Assembly: GCF_000993785.3 (NCBI RefSeq)
Contig: NZ_CP009922.3
Coordinates: 1,302,001 to 1,366,000, forward strand
DNA from: Streptomyces xiamenensis
GTDB lineage: Bacteria > Actinomycetota > Actinomycetes > Streptomycetales > Streptomycetaceae
DNA: 64,000 bases
Direction: 5' to 3'
The translations under genes and the position numbers were made by a program. Positions 25,936 through 34,418 of this stretch are shown here, one piece after another (position 1 is the first letter of the stretch; each line of letters opens with the position of its first letter). The notes below the pieces were generated by a model. The model was not told the DNA's origin and searched no databases. It saw only the letters and a program-made list of their open reading frames with translations.

Positions 25936-26742
25936 ATGGCGCGCTTTCTGCGCGACCATGGAGACGTGCGAGAGAACACCCCGGGCCCGGCCACGGCGCC
26001 CGGCCCCACCGCCCCCACCGCTCCCCCTCCCCCGGCCCCCTGCGCTCCCCCGCCCGGCCTCCGCCGGGAACGGATCACCGCCGGCGTACGCGACTCCTTC
26101 TCCGCCGGGCTCGGGATCTTCCCGCTGGGCATCGCGCTCGGCCTGCTCGTCGTCCAGGCCGGTCTGCCCTGGTGGCTGACGCCCGCCCTGTCCGTGGCCG
26201 CCTTCGCGGGCTCCCTGGAACTGCTGCTGGTCGGCATGGTCGCGGCCGTCACCCCGCTGGCCGCCGTGGCGCTGACCACGCTGGTGGTCAACTTCCGGCA
26301 CGTCTTCTACGCCTTCTCGTTCCCCCTGCACCTCGTGCGGAACCGGTACGCCAGGGCCTACGCCGTGTACGCGATGATCGACGAGGCGTACGCCGTCACC
26401 GCAACCCAGTCCGCGGCCGAACGTTCGGCGCCCCGGCTGCTGGCGATGCAACTCGCCTGCCAGCTCTACTGGGTCGGCGGCGGCCTGCTCGGCGTCGCGC
26501 TCGGCGCGGCACTGCCCGCCCCCGTCGAGGGCCTGGAGTTCGCGCTGTGCGCGCTGTTCACCGTGCTCACCCTCGACGCCTTCCGCTCCCGCCGGGAGAT
26601 CCCCTCGGTGCTGCTCGCCGCGGCCGGGGTGACGGCGGCGCTGCTGCTGACCCCGGACGTCGCCCTGTTCACCGCGCTGCTGCTGTTCGTCGGGCTGCTG
26701 CTCGCCCGCCACGCCCTGGCAGGGAGGCGCGCCGATGCCTAG
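25936..26742 (+). CDS. azlC: AzlC-family branched-chain amino acid exporter, large subunit
   Basis: The protein has about 268 residues. A Pro/Ala-rich tail (about 10-40) precedes the AzlC core, which opens R-E-R-I-T-A-G-V-R-D-S-F and has about seven membrane helices, including G-S-L-E-L-L-L-V-G-M and F-R-H-V-F-Y-A-F-S. With AzlD it exports branched-chain amino acids by family precedent (YgaZH, AzlCD). The start is uncertain: ATG 25936 or GTG 25966; neither has a good Shine-Dalgarno. The 3' end overlaps azlD by 8 bp, and Lrp-type control is inferred from the divergent regulator. Confidence 0.86.
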   Translation: MARFLRDHGDVRENTPGPATAPGPTAPTAPPPPAPCAPPPGLRRERITAGVRDSFSAGLGIFPLGIALGLLVVQAGLPWWLTPALSVAAFAGSLELLLVGMVAAVTPLAAVALTTLVVNFRHVFYAFSFPLHLVRNRYARAYAVYAMIDEAYAVTATQSAAERSAPRLLAMQLACQLYWVGGGLLGVALGAALPAPVEGLEFALCALFTVLTLDAFRSRREIPSVLLAAAGVTAALLLTPDVALFTALLLFVGLLLARHALAGRRADA

Positions 26743-27061
26743 TACGCCCTATCTGCTCGCCGTGCTCGCGATCGTCTTCGGCATCACGCTGGCGCTGCGC
26801 GCCGTGCCGTTCGCCGTGCTGCGCACCCTGCGCGGCTCGGCCGTCGTCCAGCGGCTCGCGCTGTGGATGCCGGTCGGGATCCTGGGGATCCTCGCCGTCA
26901 CCTCGCTGCGCTCCACCCTGACCGCCGCCCCCGGCACCCTGCCGTACGCGCTGCTCGCCGTCGCGGTCACGGCCGCCGTTCATCTGGCGTTCGGGCGCCG
27001 CACGATCCTGAGCGTGGGCATAGGCACCGCCGTCTTCGTGGTGCTCGTCAACGCGGTGTGA
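26735..27061 (+). CDS. azlD: AzlD-family exporter small subunit
   Basis: The 108-residue membrane protein has four helices and the AzlD motif T-L-A-L-R-A-V-P-F-A-V-L near 18-29. It starts inside the azlC reading frame (8-bp overlap), the normal coupling for this two-subunit exporter. It ends 14 bp inside the convergent Rsm22-like gene. Confidence 0.88.
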   Translation: MPSTPYLLAVLAIVFGITLALRAVPFAVLRTLRGSAVVQRLALWMPVGILGILAVTSLRSTLTAAPGTLPYALLAVAVTAAVHLAFGRRTILSVGIGTAVFVVLVNAV

Positions 27062-28136
27062 CGTCCGTGCCCTCCGGCGGCGGCCACGCCGCGCCCCAGG
27101 GGGTGTCGCGGGCGGTGCGGTAGGTGTCACCGTGCCGCTTGGTGACGGTGGTGCGGGTGAGGGCACCCTCCGGGGTGCACAGGTCCAGGAGCACCTGGCC
27201 CTTGCGCAGTTGCGGCTTGCGCACGACCCGGGCGACGGGGCGCGGCGCGTTGTCCGGCGCGGCGGCGGGGGCTGCGGTGGCCGCGACGTAGGCGAACTTC
27301 TCGTCCTCGTACGGCAGTACGCCGCCCTTCACCTGGCGGTGCAGGGCCGAGCGCGCGACCCGGGCGGCGAAGTGGCACCAGTCGGAGCCGGGTTCGATCG
27401 GGCAGCGGTCGCTGTGCGGGCAGGGAGCCAGGACGCGCAGCCCGGCGGCGACCAGCCGGTCCCGGGCATCTCTGATCCGCAGATAGCCCTCCGGGGTGCC
27501 CGGCTCGATCAGCACCACCGTGGAACCGGCCCGGGCCGCCGCGTCGGTCAGGCTGTCGCGGTCGGCCCCGGTCAGCTCTCCGAGCACGTACGAGACGGTG
27601 ATCAGGTCGGCCGCGGGCAGTTCGGGCTCGGCACCGATCCGCTGCTGCCGCCACCGCGCGGAGCGGACTGCGGGCTGGGCGGCGCCGGCGGCCAGTTCAC
27701 GGCCCAGGTCCAGGGCGGGTCCTGCCCAGTCGATGACCTCGGCACCGCGCGACATGGGCCACACCTCGGCGGCGGCCCACAGCGCGGCGCCCGTCCCCCC
27801 ACCGACGTCCACATGGCTGCCGGGCGCCCAGCCGGCGGGCATCCGCGCCGCGCACGCCTCCAGCGCCGCGGTGACCGCCTCGAAGGTGGCGGGCATCCGG
27901 TAGGCGGCGTAGGCGATGGCGTCGGCCCGGTCGCGCAGCACCGGCGCGTGGGTCTGGGTACGGCCCCGGTAGCTGGTGATCAGCCGCTCCACGGCGGCGG
28001 CCGTCCGCTTGGGCGGCAGCCCGTCGAGCAGCCGGTCCAGCGCGCCGCGCAGCTCATCGGCCGCGGCGGGCGCGGGGGCGGCGAGAGGCGCGGGGGACGC
28101 GGCGGTGCCGGCGACGGGGGGCGTGCTGCTGTTCAC
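27048..28136 (-). CDS. Rsm22-family ribosomal-RNA methyltransferase-like protein
   Basis: The 362-residue protein has a class I SAM-binding core at about 105-200 (V-D-V-G-G-G-T-G-A-A-L-W-A-A). The C-terminal part has a cysteine/histidine cluster C-P-H-S-D-R-C-P-I-E...W-C-H-F-A-A-R, the Rsm22 signature thought to bind a metal. Mitochondrial relatives are required for small-subunit assembly. The bacterial role is presumed to be rRNA modification or assembly. GTG 28136 is used; frames reaching further upstream run into the divergent VOC gene. Confidence 0.82.
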   Translation of the reverse strand: MNSSTPPVAGTAASPAPLAAPAPAAADELRGALDRLLDGLPPKRTAAAVERLITSYRGRTQTHAPVLRDRADAIAYAAYRMPATFEAVTAALEACAARMPAGWAPGSHVDVGGGTGAALWAAAEVWPMSRGAEVIDWAGPALDLGRELAAGAAQPAVRSARWRQQRIGAEPELPAADLITVSYVLGELTGADRDSLTDAAARAGSTVVLIEPGTPEGYLRIRDARDRLVAAGLRVLAPCPHSDRCPIEPGSDWCHFAARVARSALHRQVKGGVLPYEDEKFAYVAATAAPAAAPDNAPRPVARVVRKPQLRKGQVLLDLCTPEGALTRTTVTKRHGDTYRTARDTPWGAAWPPPEGTDVTPR

Positions 28137-28202
28137 CGGCCCATCGTAGGCGTCCGCCGGGGTGGATGGCCGGGGCGTCCCGACGGCGGGCATCATCACC
28201 GG

Positions 28203-28631
28203 ATGGCACATCTGGGACTCACGGCGCTGCTGGTGCACGACTACGACGAGGCCATCGCGTTCTACCGGGACGCGCTCGGCTTCGCGCTGGTGGAGGACAC
28301 CGCGCTGGGCGGCGGCAAGCGGTGGGTGGTGGTGGCCCCGCCGGGGGCGCGGGAGTCGGGGCTCCTGCTGGCCCGAGCGGTGGGCGCCGGGCAGGAGGCC
28401 CGGGTGGGGGACCAGACGGGCGGGCGGGTCGGCTGGTTCCTCAACACCGAGGACTTCGCCCGCGACCACGCGCGGATGCGGGCGGCCGGGGTGGTCTTCG
28501 AGGAGCCGCCGCGCCACGAGCCGTACGGCACGGTCGCCGTCTTCCGCGACCTGTACGGGAACCGCTGGGATCTGATCCAGCTGGACGGGTCCCGGGAACG
28601 GGACGCGGAAGGCGCGGAGGGGGCTGGCTGA
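28203..28631 (+). CDS. VOC/glyoxalase-family protein
   Basis: The 142-residue protein has two beta-alpha-beta-beta-beta modules. The first is L-T-A-L-L-V-H-D-Y-D-E-A-I-A-F-Y-R-D-A-L-G-F. The second ends in Y-G-T-V-A-V-F-R-D-L-Y-G-N-R-W-D-L-I-Q, where a metal-binding acidic residue is replaced by D. Members are isomerases, dioxygenases or binding/resistance proteins, and no substrate can be assigned. It is divergent from the Rsm22-like gene (66 bp). Confidence 0.82.
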   Translation: MAHLGLTALLVHDYDEAIAFYRDALGFALVEDTALGGGKRWVVVAPPGARESGLLLARAVGAGQEARVGDQTGGRVGWFLNTEDFARDHARMRAAGVVFEEPPRHEPYGTVAVFRDLYGNRWDLIQLDGSRERDAEGAEGAG

Positions 28632-28772
28632 ACCCCGGGCCGCTCCCGTCCGTCCCCGCTCCCGTCCGTCCCGGCGATCGGGTCGCGGCCGCGCGGACGG
28701 AGCGGGTGCCCGGTGGGACCGGGGTGCCGCGACGCCCGGAGGGACGCCCGCGCCCCGGCCCACACAGGGTCG

Positions 28773-28806
28773 CGCGGGCCGGGGCGGCACACCGCCCCGG
28801 CCCGCG
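28773..28806. terminator. Strong bidirectional hairpin terminator
   Basis: A perfect 15-bp stem (28773-28787 with 28792-28806, arms rich in GGGCCGGGGCGG) closes a CACA tetraloop. It lies between the VOC gene and the convergent methyltransferase gene, 24 bp from the latter's stop. The rest of the ~200-bp gap holds nothing recognisable. Confidence 0.8.
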
Positions 28807-28829
28807 TCGACCGCACCCTCAGCGAGCCA

Positions 28830-29576
28830 TCAGCGCGCCATCAGGGCGAAGACCCCCCAGCCGAGGTACTCCCGCTGGTACCGCGTGTAGCGGACGGGTT
28901 CGGTGGTGAGTTCGGCCCGTACTTCGGCGGCCAGCTCGTCGTCGGGGTGCGCGTCGAGCCAGCGGCGGAGGTTGAGCCACTGTGCCGCCTGGTAGCGGTC
29001 CCAGCTGTCCTGGTCGGCCAGCACCATCTCGACGACGTCGTAGCCGAGCGTGCCGAAGTGGCCGATCAGTTCCGGCAGGGCCAGGAAGTCGTCCGGGCCG
29101 CCGGCGAGGCAGGCTTCGGCCGTCTCCCGGTCCGGCACGTCCCGGCGCCAGTACGGCTCGCCGATGAGCATCAGTCCGCCGGGCCGCAGGCTGCGGCCCA
29201 GCAGTTCGACGGTGCCGGCGACGCCGTTCCCGATCCAGGTGGCCCCGACACACGCGGCGAGATCGACCGGCTCGTCCGAGACATGGCCGGTGGCGTCGCC
29301 GTGGACGAAGGTGACCCGGTCGGCCACCCCGAGCTCGGCGGCACGGGCGCGGGCCTGACCGGTGAACACCGTGCTGATGTCCACGCCGGTTCCGGTCACG
29401 CCGTGGTCCCGGGCCCAGGTGCAGAGCATCTCGCCCGATCCGCTGGCGAGGTCGAGCACGCGGGTGCCGGGCTCCAGGCGCAGCGCCTCGCCCAGGACGG
29501 CGAGCTTGCCGGGGGTGAACGGGTTGTGGAGCCGGTGGCTACTTTCGCGAAGGGTGAAGATGCGGGGAAGATCCAC
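28830..29576 (-). CDS. Class I SAM-dependent methyltransferase
   Basis: The 248-residue protein has motif I L-D-L-A-S-G-S-G-E near 41-49, motif II G-V-D-I-S near 64, and a Methyltransf_11/25 fold. Its N-terminal helix I-F-T-L-R-E-S-S-H-R-L-H-N-P-F-T is characteristic of a Streptomyces subgroup. Substrate unknown. GTG 29576 is followed upstream by a 250-bp leader region with no gene. CGATGAGGT (29596) and ACCTCATCG (29669) form a distant inverted repeat that could be a regulatory site. Confidence 0.82.
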   Translation of the reverse strand: MDLPRIFTLRESSHRLHNPFTPGKLAVLGEALRLEPGTRVLDLASGSGEMLCTWARDHGVTGTGVDISTVFTGQARARAAELGVADRVTFVHGDATGHVSDEPVDLAACVGATWIGNGVAGTVELLGRSLRPGGLMLIGEPYWRRDVPDRETAEACLAGGPDDFLALPELIGHFGTLGYDVVEMVLADQDSWDRYQAAQWLNLRRWLDAHPDDELAAEVRAELTTEPVRYTRYQREYLGWGVFALMAR

Positions 29577-29828
29577 GAGAGGTGTCCCTTGGGTTCGATG
29601 AGGTCATGGTCCTGGGGAAGGACGGCCGGCCAAAGTCGGCCGCCGCTGCTCGGACCGTCATCGAATACACCTCATCGCGAACGCGTGGATCGTGGACCCG
29701 GCCACGGTAGACCTTCCGGGCCCGCGCCTCCACCGATTTCTCCGCGCCGGTCCTCCGGGGCCGCACGGACCGCGTACCCGGCGGCCCACTGCGGGCGGTG
29801 GTCGACGACGGCCACCGCCCGGGTGGTC

Positions 29829-31166
29829 TCATCGGGGAACGGCGCGGTTCCGCCTGGGCAGGCACAGGAAGACGAAGCACAGCGCGGCCAGCACCACCGA
29901 GCTGAGCTGGACGACCGCCATGGGGACGGCCGTGTCCTCACCGGCGACGCCCACCAGCGGAGAGGCGACGGCGCCGATGAAGAACTGCGAGGCGCCGAGC
30001 AGGGCCGAGGCGGAGCCGGCGGCGTGCGGGGCGCGCATCAGGCCCTCGGAGTTGGCGTTGGGCAGGACCAGGGCCATCAGGCCCATCAGGCAGAACAGGC
30101 CGATGGAGACCGCGACCAGGCCGGCTTCCCCGAAGACGCCGCCGGTCAGCAGCAGCAGCGCGACGGAGACCAGGATCAGCAGGGTGAGGCCGATGCCGAT
30201 GATGCGGTTGAAGGACACCCGGCCCACCAGGATCTTGCCGTTGATCTGGCTGACCGCCACCAGCGCGATGGAGTTGACCATGAACAGCAGGCTGAAGGTC
30301 TGGGGCGAGGCGCCGTAGATCTCCTGGACGACGAACGGCGAGGCCGCCACGTACGCGAACAGGGCCGCGAAGGTGAGGGAGCCGACCAGCAGATAGCCGG
30401 TGAAGACCCGGTCCTTGAACAGTCCGCCCATGGCCCGCAGCGCGGCGCCCACGCCGCCGCCGTCGCGCTTGCCGGGCGGCAGTGTCTCGGGCAGCCAGCG
30501 GGCGACGATCAGGGTGAGGACGAGGCCGGAGGCGGCCAGGGTGAGGAAGACGCCGCGCCAGTCGGTCAGCCGCAGCAGCTGGCCGCCGAAGACGGGGGCC
30601 AGGATGGGGGCGGCGCCGGAGATCAGCATGAGGGTGGAGAAGAACCGGGCCATGGCGAGGCCGTCGAACATGTCGCGGACGACGGCGCGGGCGATGACGA
30701 TGCCGGCCGCGCCGGCTACGCCCTGGACCGCCCGGCAGGCGGTGAGGATCTCCACCGTGGGGGCGACCGCGCAGGCCAGCGAGGCGGCGACGTAGCAGAC
30801 CATGCCGACGAGCAGCGGGCGGCGGCGGCCCAGCTGGTCGCTCATGGGGCCGACGATCAGCTGGCCCAGGCCGAGGCCCAGGAGGCAGGCGGTGAGGGTG
30901 AGCTGGACGGTGGCGGCGCCGGTGTTCAGGTCCTCGGTGACGTCGGGGAGCGCCGGGAGGTACATGTCGATGGAGAGCGCGGGCAGCGCGGAGAGGCTGC
31001 CGAGGATGAGCGTGATCAGCAGTCCGGCCCGCTGCCGCTTGCTGAGTTCTGGTGCAGCGGAGGGAGCGGGCCGGACGTCGGGGCTCTGGGTCTGAAGGGG
31101 GGTGGCGGTGGGGACGGGGACGGAAGCGGGGGCGGCCGTGTTCGGCTGGCTGCCGGGCTGATTCAT
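29829..31166 (-). CDS. Bcr/CflA-type multidrug efflux MFS transporter
   Basis: The 445-residue protein has 12 hydrophobic helices after a 45-residue Pro/Ala-rich tail. The Bcr/CflA signatures are present: S-I-D-M-Y-L-P-A-L-P in helix 1, then G-Q-L-I-V-G-P-M-S-D-Q-L-G-R-R-R-P and R-A-V-Q-G-V-A-G-A-A-G. It is a proton-driven drug exporter by family; the compounds are not predictable. ATG 31166 has GGAGAGG upstream. It stands 79 bp downstream of phoD on the same strand, possibly co-transcribed. Confidence 0.9.
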   Translation of the reverse strand: MNQPGSQPNTAAPASVPVPTATPLQTQSPDVRPAPSAAPELSKRQRAGLLITLILGSLSALPALSIDMYLPALPDVTEDLNTGAATVQLTLTACLLGLGLGQLIVGPMSDQLGRRRPLLVGMVCYVAASLACAVAPTVEILTACRAVQGVAGAAGIVIARAVVRDMFDGLAMARFFSTLMLISGAAPILAPVFGGQLLRLTDWRGVFLTLAASGLVLTLIVARWLPETLPPGKRDGGGVGAALRAMGGLFKDRVFTGYLLVGSLTFAALFAYVAASPFVVQEIYGASPQTFSLLFMVNSIALVAVSQINGKILVGRVSFNRIIGIGLTLLILVSVALLLLTGGVFGEAGLVAVSIGLFCLMGLMALVLPNANSEGLMRAPHAAGSASALLGASQFFIGAVASPLVGVAGEDTAVPMAVVQLSSVVLAALCFVFLCLPRRNRAVPR

Positions 31167-31245
31167 GCACCTCTCCGGTACTCGCTGAGACCGCCCAATC
31201 GTCCCATGATCCGGCCACCGTTCTATATGGTTTTCGTTCGTAAGA

Positions 31246-32919
31246 TCACGCTGGGAAGAGCCCGGGGTCCCCCGCACGGGACACGAACGAGCCCGCCGTG
31301 CTCACCTCGCCGCCCGGAACCGTGACCCCCGAGACCACCCGGTAATCGGCCCGCACCTGCCGCTCGTCCAGGCTGACCAGCACATAACCGCGCCGGCCGT
31401 CGTAGAAGCGCAGATGCGGATTGACCGTCATCATCGCCTCCCAGTTGGCCGGCCGCCGGTTCCCGTTCCCGCCGCTGGAGATCGAGGTGGTGACCAGTTC
31501 CACACCGAGCGTCCGGGACGCCGGATCGTCGAAGTCCTCCTTGATGTCGAATCCGTGATGGACGTGCACGTCCCCGGTGAACACCACCAGGTTGCGCACC
31601 CCGCTCTCGCGGACCGTGCGCAACAGCCGCTCCCGCGCCCACGGATAGCCGTCCCAGGCGTCCATCGCCAGCGGCCACGGCTCGGCCAGCTGGTTGCGGC
31701 GGCGCGCGACGACGATCTGCTGCGGCACGAGGTTCCACACCGCGCGCGAGGTGCGCCAGCCGTCCGCGAGCCAGCGCTCCTGCGCCGCCCCCAGCAGCTG
31801 CCGGTCAGGCGCCCGCGAGGCGTCGGTGGGCAGCTTCCAGCCGTCGCCGTTCGCCTGGTCCGCCCGGTACTGCCGGGTGTCCAGCACATCGAGCTGGGCC
31901 AGCCGGCCGTAGTGCAGCCGGCGGTAGAGCCGCAGGTCGGGGCCGTCGGGGAGCTGAGGACGGCGCAGCGGCATGTTCTCGTAGTACGCGCGGTACGCCG
32001 CCGCCCGGCGCACCAGGAACTCCGCCTGGGCGTCGTCGTCCTGGGAGACGGCGGAGGCGTAGTTGTTGTCCACCTCGTGGTCGTCCCACGTCACGATCCA
32101 CGGGTGCGCGGCGTGCGCGGCCTGGAGGTCGGGATCGGCGTGGTAGAGCGAGTACCGCAGCCGGTAGTCGTCCAGGGTGACGGTCTCGCGGTTGTAGTGC
32201 GCGGGCAGCCGCTGCTCACCGGTGTACGCGCGGGCGCCGGCGGCGGCGTTGATCGCGTACTCGTACAGGTAGTCGCCGAGGTGGATGACGGCATCGATGT
32301 TCCCCTCGGCCGCCAGGTGCCGGTACGCGGTGTAGTACCCCTGGTCGTACCGCTGGCAGGAGACGAGCGCGAACCGCAGCCCGGCGCCGACCCGCGCGTG
32401 GCGGGCGGGGGCGGTGCGAGCGCGCCCGGTGGTGGAGGTCCACGGCCCGGCCTGGAAGCGGTAGTAGTAGTCGGTGCCGGGGGCCAGCCGGCCGGCCTCC
32501 ACATGGACGGAGTGGTGGAACTCGGGGTGTGCCAGGACCGTGCCGCCGTCCACCGGACGCTCGAACGCGCGGTCGCGGGCGATCTCCCAGCGGACGGGCA
32601 GGGGTTCGGCCGGCAGGCCGGAGTCCGGAGCGTGCGGGTCGGTGGCCAGCCGGGTCCACAGCACGACGGAGTCGGGCTGTGGATCGCCGGAGGCGACGCC
32701 GAGGGTGAAGGGATTGCCGTCCAGGCCCGCCGCGTCGGCGGGGGCGGCGGCGTGGGCGGTGCCGGCCCCCGGCAGGCCCACGGAGAACGCGAGCGCGGCG
32801 GCGGCGCCGGTCACGGTGACGAATCTCCGCCGTCCCAGGGACCGGACGGCGGCACGCAGGTGTGCGGAGAATTCTTCGGAGATCTGCGTCATGGACATGA
32901 GTGCACCGGGAGCACTCAT
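31246..32919 (-). CDS. phoD: PhoD-family alkaline phosphatase/phosphodiesterase, Tat-exported
   Basis: The 557-residue protein has a twin-arginine signal (L-G-R-R-R-F-V-T-V-T-G-A-A, about 28-57). A PhoD_N immunoglobulin-like domain (about 68-165) precedes the catalytic domain (about 180-520), which carries V-S-C-Q-R-Y, H-L-G-D-Y-L-Y-E-Y, W-D-D-H-E-V-D-N-N and F-T-G-D-V-H-V-H-H, the Fe3+/Ca2+ ligands of the family. It releases phosphate from extracellular mono- and diesters and is usually PhoP-controlled; I could not pick out convincing PHO boxes. The start may instead be ATG 32898 or 32892, which shorten only the n-region. Confidence 0.92.
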   Translation of the reverse strand: MSAPGALMSMTQISEEFSAHLRAAVRSLGRRRFVTVTGAAAALAFSVGLPGAGTAHAAAPADAAGLDGNPFTLGVASGDPQPDSVVLWTRLATDPHAPDSGLPAEPLPVRWEIARDRAFERPVDGGTVLAHPEFHHSVHVEAGRLAPGTDYYYRFQAGPWTSTTGRARTAPARHARVGAGLRFALVSCQRYDQGYYTAYRHLAAEGNIDAVIHLGDYLYEYAINAAAGARAYTGEQRLPAHYNRETVTLDDYRLRYSLYHADPDLQAAHAAHPWIVTWDDHEVDNNYASAVSQDDDAQAEFLVRRAAAYRAYYENMPLRRPQLPDGPDLRLYRRLHYGRLAQLDVLDTRQYRADQANGDGWKLPTDASRAPDRQLLGAAQERWLADGWRTSRAVWNLVPQQIVVARRRNQLAEPWPLAMDAWDGYPWARERLLRTVRESGVRNLVVFTGDVHVHHGFDIKEDFDDPASRTLGVELVTTSISSGGNGNRRPANWEAMMTVNPHLRFYDGRRGYVLVSLDERQVRADYRVVSGVTVPGGEVSTAGSFVSRAGDPGLFPA

Positions 32920-33034
32920 CCTGTGGCTGGCAGGTATGCGTCAACGACATGGCGATCCGATGACGCTTCGGCCACGATCGGACACACCGTGTCACAGAGG
33001 TCGCTCATGCCGCACCTCATGCGTGCGGCGGCGC

Positions 33035-33060
33035 GGCGCGCACGGTGTGTCCCGCGCGCC
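33035..33060. terminator. Possible hairpin terminator
   Basis: GGCGCGC (33035-33041) pairs with GCGCGCC (33054-33060), 19 bp downstream of the DUF1876 gene (minus strand) and well before phoD. It is short but GC-only. Confidence 0.45.
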
Positions 33061-33078
33061 ACCGCGCCCGGCGCACCG

Positions 33079-33357
33079 TCAGCGCTCGCGCAGCTCCGTC
33101 ACTTCCTGGTGGGTGTGCGCCTCGATGTCCCGGGCGCCCTGGTACAGCAGCTGGTACGACAGGTCGGACAGTGCCCGCGCCGCCGCCAGCTCGTGACCGA
33201 TCGCCGCGTCGTACTCGTCCCCCGGCTTGGCCTGCGCCGATCCCTCCCCCACCAGGCCACGCGAGGTCTTGCCCTGCAAGCGGGCCTCGGCCCGGCAGGA
33301 CCGGCCCTCATCCTCGATGTCGATCTTGGTCTTCCATGTCTGGTGCGACGACGACAT
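33079..33357 (-). CDS. DUF1876 domain protein
   Basis: The 92-residue protein begins W-K-T-K-I-D-I-E-D-E-G-R-S-C-R-A-E-A and continues to E-L-A-A-A-R-A-L-S-D-L-S-Y-Q-L-L, the DUF1876 pattern with a dsRBD-like alpha/beta fold. Its biochemical role is unknown; relatives are abundant in actinomycetes. ATG 33357 has GGAGG at spacing 7. It is separated by 122 bp from the oxidoreductase upstream and so is probably transcribed separately. Confidence 0.87.
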   Translation of the reverse strand: MSSSHQTWKTKIDIEDEGRSCRAEARLQGKTSRGLVGEGSAQAKPGDEYDAAIGHELAAARALSDLSYQLLYQGARDIEAHTHQEVTELRER

Positions 33358-33479
33358 GACTGCACCTCCAAGGGAACACTGGGACAGGAGTCGGGAGCAC
33401 CACTCCACTCCTTCTCCCCCCATGCTCCCTCCGATGGCCCAACCTCGCAGCTCGAGAAAACCGGGGACGTCTCCGCAGC

Positions 33480-34118
33480 TCAGGCGGGGTTCGCATGGGC
33501 GGTACGCAGCGCGTGCAGGAAGGTGTCGACGGGCTGGGCGCCCGAAACGCCGTACTTCCCCTCCAGGACGAAGAACGGCACCCCGCTCACCCCGATCCGC
33601 CGCGCCTCGGCGATGTCGGCCGCCACCTCGTCCGCGTACGCGTCGCCGGCCAGCGCCGCCCGGGTCTCCGCCTCGTCCAGGCCCAGCTCGACCCCGAGCC
33701 GTACCAGTGTGTCCAGGTCGTCCACTGTCGCGCCCTCGCACAGGTGGGCGGCGAGCAGCCGCTCGTGCGCGGCGTCGCCCAGGCCCTGCCGGTCGGCGAG
33801 GTGCAGCAGCCGGTGCGCGTCCAGGGTGTTGACGGAGATCGCGCGCTCCAGGTCGTACGTGAGGCCCTCGGCTGCGGCGAGGTCCGTCACCCGCTGCTGC
33901 ATCTCGCGGATCTGCTCGGGGCCGGCGCCCATCTTCCGCTCCAGCATCGCGGTGGTCGGCTCGCGCAGCCCCGCCGGGTGCGAGGGGTCGAGCTGGAAGC
34001 TGTGCCAGCGCAGCTCCACCTCGTCCGCGTGCTCGAACCGCGCCAGCGCGCTCTCCAGCCGGCGCTTGCCGATGTAGCACCAGGGGCAGACCACGTCCGA
34101 CCAGACATCGATCCTCAC
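33480..34118 (-). CDS. DsbA-family (FrnE-like) thiol oxidoreductase
   Basis: The 212-residue protein has a thioredoxin fold with the active site C-P-W-C at residues 11-14 (W-S-D-V-V-C-P-W-C-Y-I-G). The FrnE-type helical insertion and the cis-proline strand V-S-G-V-P-F-F-V-L follow. There is no signal peptide, so it is cytosolic. GTG 34118 overlaps the stop of the upstream 60-codon gene (GTGA), fixing the start and implying coupling. FrnE-like proteins are implicated in oxidative-stress tolerance or polyketide tailoring; no polyketide genes are nearby. Confidence 0.9.
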   Translation of the reverse strand: MRIDVWSDVVCPWCYIGKRRLESALARFEHADEVELRWHSFQLDPSHPAGLREPTTAMLERKMGAGPEQIREMQQRVTDLAAAEGLTYDLERAISVNTLDAHRLLHLADRQGLGDAAHERLLAAHLCEGATVDDLDTLVRLGVELGLDEAETRAALAGDAYADEVAADIAEARRIGVSGVPFFVLEGKYGVSGAQPVDTFLHALRTAHANPA

Positions 34119-34297
34119 AGCGCGCACGCCCCGTCCACGCACAGCGGGCCGGAGCCTTCGCCGGGGGCCTGGCCGGCGCCCGGGCCGTCCTCCTGGCCGA
34201 TGACGATCAGCGCGGGCGGCCGTGGCCCGTCGTCGGTGCCGGTCTGCGACGGGGCCGGCGGCTCCGCGGCCGGGGAGGCGGGCTGTAGGGGAGACAT
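34115..34297 (-). CDS. 60-residue protein with C-terminal CX4C, coupled to the DsbA-family gene
   Basis: ATG 34297 has GGAG at spacing 7. The TGA overlaps the GTG of the oxidoreductase (GTGA), strong evidence that both are translated. The peptide is Pro/Ala/Gly-rich, has one short hydrophobic strand (A-L-I-V-I-G-Q-E-D) and ends in C-V-D-G-A-C-A-L with two cysteines spaced CX4C. I recognise no family. The dithiol tail next to a C-P-W-C enzyme suggests a redox substrate or partner (inference). Confidence 0.68.
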   Translation of the reverse strand: MSPLQPASPAAEPPAPSQTGTDDGPRPPALIVIGQEDGPGAGQAPGEGSGPLCVDGACAL

Positions 34298-34418
34298 GAT
34301 CACTCCGGGGGGCGAGGGGGCGGACCGGGCGGGACCGTACGGGACCGCCATGGTTACTTCTGGTGTGGTACCCCACCGTACGCAACCGCCCCGGCCACCG
34401 TAAGAACGTACCTTCAGG

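Noticed and set aside
28713-31325. An 870-codon plus-strand open frame
   Set aside because: It is antisense to the methyltransferase and MFS genes and consists of runs of D, E, G, Q and H typical of a high-GC shadow frame.
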